Source of the DNA: an uncultured Aquimarina sp.
Lineage (GTDB): Bacteria; Bacteroidota; Bacteroidia; Flavobacteriales; Flavobacteriaceae
NCBI GenBank assembly: GCA_947500505.1
Contig: CANMSL010000003.1
Location: forward strand, 372,001 to 436,000
Length of the DNA: 64,000 bases
Direction of reading: 5' to 3'
A program made the position numbers and the translations under genes. The notes under the pieces are model-generated. The model was not told the DNA's origin, ran no database searches, and saw nothing but the letters and a program-made list of their open reading frames with translations. Shown here one piece after another: positions 28,276 through 37,263 of the stretch (position 1 is the stretch's first letter; each line of letters opens with the position of its first letter).

Positions 28276-29457
28276 TTATAATGAACGTCGTATTCCTAAT
28301 TCCAAACCTCGTAGTTCGGCTAGCCCTCGTAATCGTCCAATACCTGAATAACCAGGATTAGTTTTCTTTTTTAAATCGTCTAACATTTTATGGCCATGGT
28401 CTGGTCTAAACGGCATGCGTAAATCTTTACGACCAGCCGTAGCCCTTTTTTGCTGTTCTAAAACCAATGCTTTCATAACGGCGTACATATCTACATCACC
28501 TTCTAAATGGTCGGCTTCGTAAAAGTTACCTTTTGCATCACGTTTTGTGCTTCTTAAATGTATAAAATGAATGCGCTCTCCCAAGCGTTCAACCATTCCC
28601 GGTAAATCATTATCAGCCCTAACTCCAAATGAGCCTGTACAAAACGTTAATCCATTATTATGGCTTGGCACAGCTTCATATAAATCCAAAATATCTCGTT
28701 CTGTACTTACCACTCTAGGTAACCCAAGAATAGGATACGGTGGGTCATCTGGATGGATACACATCAGTACCCCAGCTTCTTCAGCACTTGAAATAATTTC
28801 ACTTAAAAAAGAAAATAAATGTGATTTTAGTTCAGCATAGCCAATACTATTATATGTTACTAGTATCTGGTTGAATTCTTTTAAAGTATAACCCTCTTCG
28901 GCACCAGGTAAACCGGCAATAATATTTTTGATAAGTTTTTTTTGGTCTTCTTCTGATGTGCTTACTAAATAATCTTTCGCTGCTTCTTTCTGAACATCAG
29001 AATATGCCGTTTCTACTCCAGGACGTTTCAACAGAAAAAGTTCGAAAGCAGCAAAGGCATCAACATCAAAGCGCAGTGCAGTAGATCTATCATCGACTTC
29101 ATAATCTAAGTTGGTACGAGTCCAATCTAAAACAGGCATAAAGTTATAACAAACAATGTCAATTCCACATTTACCTAAGTTCAATAATGTCTGTTTATAA
29201 TTTTTGATATAGGTTTCATATTGACCTGTTCTTGTTTTTATGTTCTCATGTACAGGTACACTTTCAACGACAGACCAAGTCAGGCCAATACTTTCAATTT
29301 GGGCTTTCCGTTTATTTATTTCCTTAATTGGCCAAACCGCCCCGTTAGGTATGTGGTGCAAGGCAGTTACTATACCCGTAGCCCCTGCTTGTTTTATGTC
29401 AAACAATGATACTGGGTCGCTGGGTCCATACCATCGCCAAGTTTGTTCTAAATTCAT
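28276..29457 (-). CDS. uxuA: Mannonate dehydratase, copy 2
   Basis: This is a paralogue of the enzyme at 5262, with 393 residues and the same blocks: [60 protein letters not shown] and [12 protein letters not shown]. All metal-binding positions seen in copy 1 are kept. It overlaps uxaE by four bases (ATGA), so tagaturonate epimerisation and mannonate dehydration are coupled in translation. The two copies sit under different putative operators (A1 and B1), which suggests that they serve different inducing sugars. Confidence 0.96.
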   Translation of the reverse strand: MNLEQTWRWYGPSDPVSLFDIKQAGATGIVTALHHIPNGAVWPIKEINKRKAQIESIGLTWSVVESVPVHENIKTRTGQYETYIKNYKQTLLNLGKCGIDIVCYNFMPVLDWTRTNLDYEVDDRSTALRFDVDAFAAFELFLLKRPGVETAYSDVQKEAAKDYLVSTSEEDQKKLIKNIIAGLPGAEEGYTLKEFNQILVTYNSIGYAELKSHLFSFLSEIISSAEEAGVLMCIHPDDPPYPILGLPRVVSTERDILDLYEAVPSHNNGLTFCTGSFGVRADNDLPGMVERLGERIHFIHLRSTKRDAKGNFYEADHLEGDVDMYAVMKALVLEQQKRATAGRKDLRMPFRPDHGHKMLDDLKKKTNPGYSGIGRLRGLAELRGLELGIRRSL

Positions 29458-30692
29458 AGAAATAATGGTTTTAAATGTCGGTTTAATATATTATCCTTTA
29501 CATTTTTCCCTACTACTGCTTCATGCTTATTTAATAAAGAATAAAACTCATCGTTATGTTCTGCAGCAATCTTATATGCCGTATGTAATAATTGGCGTAA
29601 ATGCTTATTATATCTAAAATTCATAGGATTATGCCTAAGTGCATCTACAAATTCCTCAGAGCTCCATAGTTGCAAATTCCCCATAGTTGGCAAAGCCGAA
29701 ATATCAATATTTAGGACAGTACTGTAAGGTTCAGTCAGTTCGTCATATCGTCCCATTGCTTCTTTATATATCTTTTTTACAAATGTAAAACCATCGACAC
29801 CACCTTCTGCTAAACCTATTAATTCTTCCAACCATGTTGTCACGGCAGTTTTAAGATGGAGTCCTGCATTATATTTTTTAATGAGACGATTGATAACAGG
29901 GTATATGGAGAACTTATCACTGCCGGTATGCACGCTTAATTTTAAGTCACTTGGCAAACCAAAGTTTACAATGGCGTGGTTTATAACTAGTAGACTCTTT
30001 TCAAAATCTTCTTCAAATCGCTCTAAATCCCCCTCGTAATCTATTCCTTTGTTGAATCTTCCTATAAATTTTGGGGCTACATTATTTACAGGAATGTTAT
30101 GGTCTGCCAAAAAATTTAAAATAAAGAAGAGCTCGATAGGACTTTGAGGGAGCTCTACCTCATCCATTGAAATCTCAACAAGAAAAGGACTATCTTTTTT
30201 ATAAGCTTTGATTATATCATATATGCGAGATGCTTCTTTCGCCGCAGCAAAAAAATTATCCCCTAATACCACAAGTTTCTCTTCAACAATTCTTTGAATA
30301 CCACTTATGCCTTCTATCTTGAAAGGTTCTAAGAGATGACCATATGCTTTTAAAAAACTTTCCCTATCCTTAGCGCTTAAGGATTCGCCAATTTTGTTTG
30401 CAACATCAATTGTAAAAAAATCAGAGCTTTCTAAAAAACCATCTACGTTTTCGCTATTTATATGGTCTGCGTCCACATAATAAGCCTCTTTAAATGCAAG
30501 AGTTGAAATCGAGTTATCGGCTTCTGTACGCACCGATTTTGGTTCTGAGCCTACAGTAATGTGTTCTCTATGAGACTTGTTCCAAACAGGTGTTACTTTA
30601 ACTCCCAAATCTTCCAAATCACAGAATGCTTGTAATTGATAATGCCCTTGATGAGCAAATCTATCTCCTATACCAAAAGAAAACTTTTCCAT
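29454..30692 (-). CDS. uxaE: Tagaturonate epimerase (UxaE)
   Basis: UxaE, first described in Thermotoga maritima, interconverts D-tagaturonate and D-fructuronate, so galacturonate can enter the mannonate branch without UxaA/UxaB. The 412-residue protein matches the family in length and in the opening [18 protein letters not shown] and later [48 protein letters not shown] and [12 protein letters not shown]. It sits between an SDR fructuronate reductase and uxuA, exactly the neighbours its product needs. The identification is from motif memory and context, not a computed match. Confidence 0.88.
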   Translation of the reverse strand: MEKFSFGIGDRFAHQGHYQLQAFCDLEDLGVKVTPVWNKSHREHITVGSEPKSVRTEADNSISTLAFKEAYYVDADHINSENVDGFLESSDFFTIDVANKIGESLSAKDRESFLKAYGHLLEPFKIEGISGIQRIVEEKLVVLGDNFFAAAKEASRIYDIIKAYKKDSPFLVEISMDEVELPQSPIELFFILNFLADHNIPVNNVAPKFIGRFNKGIDYEGDLERFEEDFEKSLLVINHAIVNFGLPSDLKLSVHTGSDKFSIYPVINRLIKKYNAGLHLKTAVTTWLEELIGLAEGGVDGFTFVKKIYKEAMGRYDELTEPYSTVLNIDISALPTMGNLQLWSSEEFVDALRHNPMNFRYNKHLRQLLHTAYKIAAEHNDEFYSLLNKHEAVVGKNVKDNILNRHLKPLFL

Positions 30693-30701
30693 ATATCTAA
30701 A

Positions 30702-31529
30702 TTAAACACCGCTGTAAGCGGCAAATCCACCATCAATCGGAACAACTACGCCTGTTACAAATTTTGAGCCTTCGCTACATAACCACAAAACGGTTCCTAC
30801 TAAATCTTCTGGCTCTCCGTATCGCCCCATAGGTGTTTGGTCAATAATTTGTTGACCGCGTTTCGTTAAACTCCCATCCTCATTGGTTAGTAATGTTCGG
30901 TTTTGTTCTGTTAAGAAAAACCCAGGAGCCAAGGCATTTACCCTAATACTAACTTTCGAAAAGTGAACCGCCAGCCATTGAGTAAAATTAGAAACCGCTG
31001 CTTTTGCGCCGCTATATGCAGGAATTTTTGTTAATGGTGTAAAAGCATTCATAGATGAAATATTTAAAATACTACAGCCTTCATGACCAACCATGTCTTC
31101 TGCAAATACTTGTGTAGGCAATAGAGTACCAAGAAAATTTAGATTAAACGTAAACTCAATACCCTTTGGGTCAAGATCAAAAAAGGTTTTAAAGCTTTCT
31201 GAGTCATTGTCTAAATCTTCCATCTCAAAGAACGGGTTGCTCGTTGTACCAAGCGGGTGATTTCCACCCGCACCGTTGATTAAAATATCGCATTTGCCAT
31301 AAGTCTCATTTATTTGCTGTTTTGCGGCAATAAGAGAGTTCTTTTCCAGGGCATTGACTTCAACACTAATTGCTTTTCCTCCATTAAGTCTAATTGTTTT
31401 CTCTACTTTTTCTGCAGCTTCTTTTCGTAAATCGAGCACTGCAATATTGTGCCCTTCTTTTGCCAAAGCTTCTGCTATAACACTACAAAGTACTCCACCT
31501 GCTCCTGTTATTACAACTGTTTTTTTCAT
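30702..31529 (-). CDS. SDR fructuronate reductase, copy 2
   Basis: This 275-residue SDR is paralogous to the one at 4447, with the same ISSMNA catalytic Ser region, YSGAK motif, APGFFLTEQNRTLLT, TPMGRYGEPEDL and GGFAAYSGV end. The cofactor site reads GAGGVLCSV, so one small residue of the usual Rossmann pattern is Cys here. A longer insert (residues about 95-120) distinguishes it from copy 1. It is the first gene of the seven-gene operon running to exuT, and its promoter overlaps operator B1. I infer that it turns fructuronate made by UxaE into mannonate for UxuA. Confidence 0.85.
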   Translation of the reverse strand: MKKTVVITGAGGVLCSVIAEALAKEGHNIAVLDLRKEAAEKVEKTIRLNGGKAISVEVNALEKNSLIAAKQQINETYGKCDILINGAGGNHPLGTTSNPFFEMEDLDNDSESFKTFFDLDPKGIEFTFNLNFLGTLLPTQVFAEDMVGHEGCSILNISSMNAFTPLTKIPAYSGAKAAVSNFTQWLAVHFSKVSIRVNALAPGFFLTEQNRTLLTNEDGSLTKRGQQIIDQTPMGRYGEPEDLVGTVLWLCSEGSKFVTGVVVPIDGGFAAYSGV

Positions 31530-31563
31530 AAAAAAAATTTGACTTTGGTAAAGTTAAATAAAA

Positions 31564-31585
31564 TTTGGTTAATCGTTTAACTAAA
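31564..31585. promoter_or_regulatory. LacI-type operator, site B1 (region B divergent promoter)
   Basis: The core GTTAATCGTTTAAC (31568-31581) is a palindrome with one T/T mismatch and a central CG, flanked by TTTG and TAAA. The whole 22 bp differs from site B3 (55944-55965) at a single base. It lies between the fructuronate-reductase operon (minus) and the GRP transporter/GH88 pair (plus), so it can serve both. The LacI protein at 47303 is the inferred ligand. Confidence 0.8.
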
Positions 31586-31590
31586 ATATG

Positions 31591-31598
31591 TATATTTG
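31591..31598 (+). promoter_or_regulatory. Bacteroidota -7 promoter element
   Basis: TATATTTG matches the TAnnTTTG consensus of the primary sigma factor in this phylum. It lies 6 bp downstream of operator B1 and about 100 bp before the transporter gene at 31697. The matching -33 TTTG would fall in the operator (31564-31567, spacing 23 bp, slightly long), so repressor binding should block polymerase. Confidence 0.55.
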
Positions 31599-31696
31599 AA
31601 AATGTTTACTAAACTATTCTTATAAATCCAAGATAAATGGACTAGATAAAGATCTAATTTTGAAGTACAAGCTTATCTCTATAATCTTAAAATAAA

Positions 31697-32692
31697 ATGT
31701 TTATAATAGACACTTACAGTACCGCAGTCATTTTTTGTATTATTACCATGTTATGCTGGGGTTCATGGGCCAACACCCAAAAATTGGCAGCATCTACCTG
31801 GCGGTTCGAGCTTTTTTATTGGGACTACGTTATCGGAATTTTATTATTGTCACTTGTTTCTGCTTTTACCTTGGGTAGTTTAGGTATAGAAGGCAGGAGC
31901 TTTGTTGCAGATTTAAATCAGGCCGACTCGTTATCTCTTGGTTCTGCTTTTATAGGAGGGGTTATTTTTAATGCTGCAAACATATTGCTTGTGGCTGCCA
32001 TTGGAATTGCCGGTATGTCGGTTGCATTTCCTGTTGGTATTGGTCTGGCACTTATCATCGGTGTAGTCGTTAATTATGTCGATAACCCTGTTGGCAATGC
32101 CAGTACGCTCTTTTTAGGTGTCTCCTTAATCGCTATAGCAATTATTCTAAACGCCTACGCTTACAGAAAGACGTCTTCTACCGTGAAGAACATGTCTCTA
32201 AAAGGCCTCGTTTTAGCCACTGCCGCTGGAATATTGATGGGGTTTTTCTACAAGTACGTAGCAATTTCCATGTTTTCTGATTTTACTGTTCCAGAGCCAG
32301 GTAAACTGAGCCCTTACACCGCAATTGTCATTTTTGCAGTTGGCATCTTTATGAGCAACTTTATATTTAACACACTTATAATGAAAAAACCTTTTATAGG
32401 AAGCCCAACATCATACGTCGAATATTTTAAGGGAAGCCTAAAAACACATTTAATAGGAATATTAGGCGGTATCATTTGGTGTATTGGCATGTCATTTAGC
32501 ATCATAGCCTCTGATAAGGCTGGACCTGCCATTTCTTATGGATTGGGACAGGGTGCTACTGTGGTCGCTGCTATTTGGGGAATTTTTATATGGAAAGAGT
32601 TTAAAAATGCTTCAAAACACGTTAACTATATACTATATTTCATGCTTACGCTTTATGTATTAGGTTTAGCAATCACTATCTTATCACGTTAA
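31697..32692 (+). CDS. GRP/RhaT-like drug-metabolite-superfamily sugar transporter
   Basis: The 331-residue protein is almost entirely hydrophobic, with about ten membrane helices and an opening AVIFCIITMLCWGSWANTQKLA with a conserved Trp-Gly-Ser-Trp motif. This is typical of glucose/ribose porter (GRP) and RhaT-type carriers in the DMT superfamily. Internal duplication is suggested by a second FSIIASDKAGPAISYGLGQGA block. It is divergent from the kdu/uxu operon and 10 bp upstream of the GH88 gene, so its cargo may be the sugar left after GH88 cleavage, for example rhamnose or another deoxy sugar. That substrate is an inference. Confidence 0.82.
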   Translation: MFIIDTYSTAVIFCIITMLCWGSWANTQKLAASTWRFELFYWDYVIGILLLSLVSAFTLGSLGIEGRSFVADLNQADSLSLGSAFIGGVIFNAANILLVAAIGIAGMSVAFPVGIGLALIIGVVVNYVDNPVGNASTLFLGVSLIAIAIILNAYAYRKTSSTVKNMSLKGLVLATAAGILMGFFYKYVAISMFSDFTVPEPGKLSPYTAIVIFAVGIFMSNFIFNTLIMKKPFIGSPTSYVEYFKGSLKTHLIGILGGIIWCIGMSFSIIASDKAGPAISYGLGQGATVVAAIWGIFIWKEFKNASKHVNYILYFMLTLYVLGLAITILSR

Positions 32693-32702
32693 TTCATTTA
32701 AA

Positions 32703-33899
32703 ATGTATAGACCTTTTAAATTTCAATATTTGGTAGTCATTCTATTGGTATGTACCACACTTTTGGGTTGTAAAGATTCTCCAAAAGAAGATACCGCTGA
32801 AAACTCCCCTAATGTAGTATTGAGCACCCGTTTTTCTAAACTGTTGAATTACAAAGTAGATTCCACGGCCATTCCAAGAAGCTTTGATTTTAAAACAAAC
32901 GAATTAAGAACCATAACTTCTAAAGATTGGACAAGTGGTTTTTTTCCAGGAAGTCTGTGGTACCTGCATAGTTTAACAGATTCTTTACCCTATAAAGAAA
33001 AGGCTGCTCAATGGACTGATTTCATAGAGAACGAAAAATTTAATAACCAAACGCATGATATTGGTTTTATGATCTATAGCAGCTTTGGCAAAGGTTACGA
33101 AATCTCTAATGATAAACGTTATAAAGACATTATTCTACAAACCGCCAAAACATTAAGTACACGTTATAATTCTAAGGTAGGTGCCATACGGTCTTGGGAC
33201 TGGAATAAAGATATTTGGGAATATCCGGTAATTATAGATAATATGATGAACCTCGAATTGTTGTTTGAGGCAACGAAATTGTCAAAAGACAGTACCTATT
33301 ACAAAATTGCAGACTCGCATGCCAAAAAGACATTAGAGCATCATTTTAGGGAAAATCACAGCACCTACCACGTCGTAGTTTACGATACCGTTAATGGTAA
33401 ACCGCTTCAAAAAGTTACCCATCAAGGTATTTCTGACCAATCCAGTTGGACACGAGGCCAAGCCTGGGCAATCTACGGTTTTACTATGTCGTACAGATAT
33501 ACAAAGAATGAATCGTATTTAAATCAGGCTGAAAATACCTTCGACTTCTATTTTAATCATAAAAACCTTCCAACAGACGGTATACCCTATTGGGATTTTG
33601 ATGACCCTGAAATACCCAATGCACCAAAAGATGTATCGGCTGCAGTAATTATTGCATCTGCTTGCTTTGAGTTATTCAATACTACACAAAACAAAATGTA
33701 TAAAGATTACGCAGATAAGGTTTTAAAAACATTGCAGTCTAACACTTATCTTTTATCTAAAGATAACAATGCGCCTTTTATCTTGAAACATAGCACGGGA
33801 AATAAACCTAAAAATGATGAAATAGAAGTTGCCATTAATTATGGTGATTATTATTTTTTAGAAGCACTTTACAGACAAAGCTTAATAAATACTCAATAA
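32703..33899 (+). CDS. GH88 unsaturated glucuronyl hydrolase lipoprotein
   Basis: GH88 enzymes remove the 4,5-unsaturated uronic acid left by polysaccharide lyases, by hydrating the double bond. The 398-residue protein has a lipoprotein signal (LLVCTTLLGC) and the six-hairpin fold. The two family aspartates are in HDIGFMIYSSFG (near residue 118) and in YPVIIDNMMNLELLF (near residue 178). QSSWTRGQAWAIYGFTMSYRYT is diagnostic. Its unsaturated uronate product rearranges to DKI, the substrate of the divergently encoded KduI. Located after the GRP transporter under B1, it probably works in the periplasm. Confidence 0.93.
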   Translation: MYRPFKFQYLVVILLVCTTLLGCKDSPKEDTAENSPNVVLSTRFSKLLNYKVDSTAIPRSFDFKTNELRTITSKDWTSGFFPGSLWYLHSLTDSLPYKEKAAQWTDFIENEKFNNQTHDIGFMIYSSFGKGYEISNDKRYKDIILQTAKTLSTRYNSKVGAIRSWDWNKDIWEYPVIIDNMMNLELLFEATKLSKDSTYYKIADSHAKKTLEHHFRENHSTYHVVVYDTVNGKPLQKVTHQGISDQSSWTRGQAWAIYGFTMSYRYTKNESYLNQAENTFDFYFNHKNLPTDGIPYWDFDDPEIPNAPKDVSAAVIIASACFELFNTTQNKMYKDYADKVLKTLQSNTYLLSKDNNAPFILKHSTGNKPKNDEIEVAINYGDYYFLEALYRQSLINTQ

Positions 33900-33942
33900 A
33901 ATCACCTTTGTTAGAAAAAAATAATGGTGTTAAACATGGTAA

Positions 33943-35277
33943 TTACACTTTAATGTTTATTGAGCGATAGCTGTAAATTGCAACAACACCTAGGCATAGT
34001 GCTGGCAATAAAAAAGATAATCTAACTTCAGGGATGTAGCCAAAAAATTGCAAATCAGCAAAACCTTCTCCACCCCAGTCTAATATAGATGCTTGGAGCG
34101 GTGGCATTAAAGCTCCACCAACAATAGCCATAACCAATCCCGCTGAACCTAATTTTGCTTCATCACCCATACCATTGAGCGCAATACCATAAATTGTTGG
34201 AAACATTAACGACATACATACGCTTATGCCTACTAAAGCATAGAGTCCTAAAATACCAGGAAGCAGCACGGCTCCTAAACAACAAAGCACGCCAACTACG
34301 GCAAATCTCAACATTAATTTTGCCGGTTTAAAAAACTTTAGCAGATAGGTACAAAGCCATCTTCCTATTAAAAATAGAAGCATGGCCGCCATATTATACC
34401 AAGTTGCTGTTAATTGACTTCCTTCGTCTCTTGACAAGTTCATCTCATCAACATATTGAAATATAAATGTCCAACACATTATTTGAGCACCCACATAAAA
34501 GGCTTGTGCCATTACACCTTCACGGTATCGTTTATTGCTTTTTAATTTTATAAAGGCGTCTATCAAAGGCATTTTAGCAGATTCTTTGATAGTCGGAAAC
34601 TTTGTAAATGCAATAATAACAAATATAATCAGTACCAAAACAGCAAGTGCTACATACGGGAAACTAATAATATTTAAATCGTTCTCACGTATAGCCGCTT
34701 TTTCAATAATATCTAGGGTTTGATAGGTTTTATTATCATAATCATCAGAACGTAGTGCTTGAATAACGAATACTTGAGCTACCAACATACCCAATAATGA
34801 TCCCATGGGATTAAATGCCTGCGATAAGTTTAAACGTTGCGTGGCAGTTTTCGGATCACCCATTGATAGAATAAACGGATTAGCAGTAGTTTCTAAAAAA
34901 GCTAAACCAAATGTGAGAATATATAAAGAAGCCAAGAAAAATGCGAATGTCTCGTAGGCTGCAGCAGGATAAAACAACAGAGCTCCCGTGGCATACAAGC
35001 CTAAACCTAATAATATCCCTTTTTTATAACTAAATCTTCTTATAAAAAGTGCTGCGGGTATGGCCATAGTAGCATAGCCACCATAAAAAGCCAATTGTAC
35101 TAAGGCGGCTTCAAAATTTGAAAGTTCTGGCATTACTTTTTTGAATGCTGAGACCATAGGATTTGTTAAATCATTGGCTATTCCCCACAAAAAGAACAAC
35201 GAGGTTATCATTATAAATGGGAATAACAACTTTCGTTGTACCACAGCTATGTTTTCTTTAGAAATAGGATTTGACAT
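33943..35277 (-). CDS. FucP-like MFS sugar:proton symporter
   Basis: The 444-residue, twelve-helix protein opens with FPFIMITSLFFLWGIANDLTNPMV and carries LAFYGGYATMAIPAALFIRRFSYKKGI and the region LAFLETTANPFILSMGDP, all characteristic of the L-fucose permease group. This family also takes glucose, galactose or N-acetylglucosamine, so the cargo is uncertain. L-fucose is attractive because an L-fucose isomerase is in the same minus-strand block. It lies 16 bp downstream of a ribokinase, so ribose is the alternative. It is convergent with GH88. Confidence 0.85.
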   Translation of the reverse strand: MSNPISKENIAVVQRKLLFPFIMITSLFFLWGIANDLTNPMVSAFKKVMPELSNFEAALVQLAFYGGYATMAIPAALFIRRFSYKKGILLGLGLYATGALLFYPAAAYETFAFFLASLYILTFGLAFLETTANPFILSMGDPKTATQRLNLSQAFNPMGSLLGMLVAQVFVIQALRSDDYDNKTYQTLDIIEKAAIRENDLNIISFPYVALAVLVLIIFVIIAFTKFPTIKESAKMPLIDAFIKLKSNKRYREGVMAQAFYVGAQIMCWTFIFQYVDEMNLSRDEGSQLTATWYNMAAMLLFLIGRWLCTYLLKFFKPAKLMLRFAVVGVLCCLGAVLLPGILGLYALVGISVCMSLMFPTIYGIALNGMGDEAKLGSAGLVMAIVGGALMPPLQASILDWGGEGFADLQFFGYIPEVRLSFLLPALCLGVVAIYSYRSINIKV

Positions 35278-35293
35278 TAAAAAAATTTATAAA

Positions 35294-36208
35294 TTATGTT
35301 ATTTGTGATCTAAAAGGAATGGAAGACTGTGCACCTAATTTGGTTACAGATAAGGCAGCAGCCTTGTTTGCAAAAATTACAGCGTCTTCTAAAGTTTTGC
35401 CTTCGGCTAATGCAACCACTAAAGCACCATTAAATGTATCTCCTGCAGCAGTGGCATCTATCGCCTTAACTTGAGGTGCAGAAATCAACCCGATAAAATC
35501 CTCTGAATAAACATAAGCACCTTTGACACCCATTGTAATAATAATTACGGGCACACCTTTATTTTTGAGCGCTTCTGCAGCTGTATGAGCCGTGATTTCG
35601 TCTTCTACAACTACCCCTGTCATAAGCTTTACTTCTGTCTCATTTGGGGTTAATGCATAGATGTGCTTCAGAATATCATCTGAGAGCTTTTGAGCAGGTG
35701 CGGGGTTTAATATAACTTTCTTACCAAAATCTGATGCAATTTCACAAATTTTGTTTACGGTTTTTATTGGAATTTCAAGTTGAACAAGTATATATTCAAC
35801 TGATTTAAAGATTTCTTTAATCTGTACAATATTATCTTTAGAAAGTTTCGCATTTGCTCCTAATGCCACCGAAATACAATTTTCTCCATTATCATCTACC
35901 ATGATGAGCGCAACTCCAGAGGGCGAAACGTCATCGATAATTATTTTGGAAGTGTCTATTCCTACTTTATTGAACCCTTCAATGGCCGATTTGCCCAATA
36001 AGTCGTTACCTAATTTTGAGACGAAAATTACATTACCTCCCAGTTTAGATGCTGCTACTGCCTGATTAGCACCTTTACCCCCAGGATTCATAATAAACTC
36101 GCCACCTAATATAGTTTCTCCTTTTTCAGGGATTCTACTGGACTTAATCACCATATCGGTATTACTACTACCTATAACCAGTATTTTGTCACTTTTCTGT
36201 GTTGTCAT
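35294..36208 (-). CDS. rbsK: Ribokinase, PfkB family
   Basis: The 304-residue kinase has the PfkB signature 1 (GGKGANQAVAASKLGG, about residues 41-56), the NPAPA motif near residue 168, LTPNETE and the C-terminal AAGDTFNGALVVALAEG with the catalytic Asp. This pattern and length fit ribokinase. It sits one base upstream of the FucP-like gene's operon partner and directly after the nucleoside hydrolase gene, so ribose released from nucleosides is a sensible substrate. Another pentose or deoxy sugar is possible given the nearby fucose genes. Confidence 0.9.
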   Translation of the reverse strand: MTTQKSDKILVIGSSNTDMVIKSSRIPEKGETILGGEFIMNPGGKGANQAVAASKLGGNVIFVSKLGNDLLGKSAIEGFNKVGIDTSKIIIDDVSPSGVALIMVDDNGENCISVALGANAKLSKDNIVQIKEIFKSVEYILVQLEIPIKTVNKICEIASDFGKKVILNPAPAQKLSDDILKHIYALTPNETEVKLMTGVVVEDEITAHTAAEALKNKGVPVIIITMGVKGAYVYSEDFIGLISAPQVKAIDATAAGDTFNGALVVALAEGKTLEDAVIFANKAAALSVTKLGAQSSIPFRSQIT

Positions 36209-36209
36209 T

Positions 36210-37244
36210 TTAATTGTTCTTTGGCAGAGTTAAAAACAATGGTTCTATTACAGAATCTGCATACGTTTTAGGATTCATTTTTTTTATTACATAATAATGC
36301 TCTTTGTCTGGACTTGCTTGCCATTCGTTTTTTCCTGAACGTTCTACATGATTGTATCCTATACTTACAATATCAAAATAGTCGTTTATACCTGTTACTG
36401 CTAATTGTACTGTTATAACATCCCAAATGGACCATTCATCGATAGTTTCAACCGGTTTACGTCCAGTCCACTTTGGTGGATTTGTGAAAAAAAAATGATA
36501 GCCAGCTTTGAGTATGTTATGATCTCCTAGTTCATTGATTCGTGAACCTGTTCCATATCCGAATTTGGATTCACCTATTTCGCCACCGTTGAAAATTATG
36601 GGTCTTGGACAATTGTCAATAACATATTTCGCAGTACCCTCACCGCTCCATTTAAAATTAGATTCTACCCTTTGATCACCATCGTAAAATCCACCCATTA
36701 TGTAAAATGCCTTAACTTTTTTATCAACTAGAGACAGTCCATCGAGGTCTGAATATTTATCTGATTTTGACTTGAATAATTTTACGATATTATTAAGCCT
36801 TCCGGTAACGACAATTGTAATACTGGTATCAGCACTTTGGGAAAGAATTTCTCGGTACAATTCGGTAGTTTTAGGCGCTTTTTCACTAGTTAAATCACTT
36901 GGAAATTCTTTACCTATATACCAAGTATATTCTTCTTCAGAAAAAAAATCATCCTCGTATGCTCCAACTGGTAAATCAGGCCGGCCAAAAAAAGTATTCA
37001 CTGCATCTATACCCTCAACATGGTGTGTCATTGACCATGATGACATTACTGCTTTTATATCACATAACCCTTTATCAGCAAAGACGTGTAGCGCATAGAG
37101 CGCGCCTAAATCATCTATATCACCTCCAATATCAGTATCAAATATAATTTTAGGCACTTCGTTTTTAGTTCTTTTACTACAAGTACTAAAACAAATAATA
37201 ACCAAAAAAAGCAAAACAAAATTTATTCTAATATCACGTCTCAT
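36210..37244 (-). CDS. Inosine-uridine-type nucleoside hydrolase lipoprotein
   Basis: Nucleoside hydrolases split the N-glycosidic bond to release ribose and base, using a calcium bound by an N-terminal Asp cluster. Here the cluster reads IIFDTDIGGDIDDLGALYAL (about residues 34-53), with later motifs VVTGRLNNIVKL, FYIMGGFYDGD, EFNFK-like ESNFKWSGEG and the C-terminal DEWSIWDVITVQLAV. A lipoprotein signal (CFSTC) sends the 344-residue protein out of the cytoplasm. It is two bases upstream of rbsK. Its presence in a polysaccharide locus is odd. It may act on nucleosides or on another N- or O-riboside. Confidence 0.85.
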   Translation of the reverse strand: MRRDIRINFVLLFLVIICFSTCSKRTKNEVPKIIFDTDIGGDIDDLGALYALHVFADKGLCDIKAVMSSWSMTHHVEGIDAVNTFFGRPDLPVGAYEDDFFSEEEYTWYIGKEFPSDLTSEKAPKTTELYREILSQSADTSITIVVTGRLNNIVKLFKSKSDKYSDLDGLSLVDKKVKAFYIMGGFYDGDQRVESNFKWSGEGTAKYVIDNCPRPIIFNGGEIGESKFGYGTGSRINELGDHNILKAGYHFFFTNPPKWTGRKPVETIDEWSIWDVITVQLAVTGINDYFDIVSIGYNHVERSGKNEWQASPDKEHYYVIKKMNPKTYADSVIEPLFLTLPKNN

Positions 37245-37263
37245 AAGTTATTACCAAATAAGT

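Noticed and set aside
28276..31529. A classical UxuB/mannitol-dehydrogenase-type fructuronate reductase
   Set aside because: None is present beside either uxuA. The reductases there are SDR proteins, and the only mannitol-dehydrogenase-family enzyme is UxaB at 20933.
34826..34840. TTAAACG-like half site inside the FucP-like gene
   Set aside because: Only one arm matches the second operator family, and the other is broken by coding sequence, so it is likely chance.
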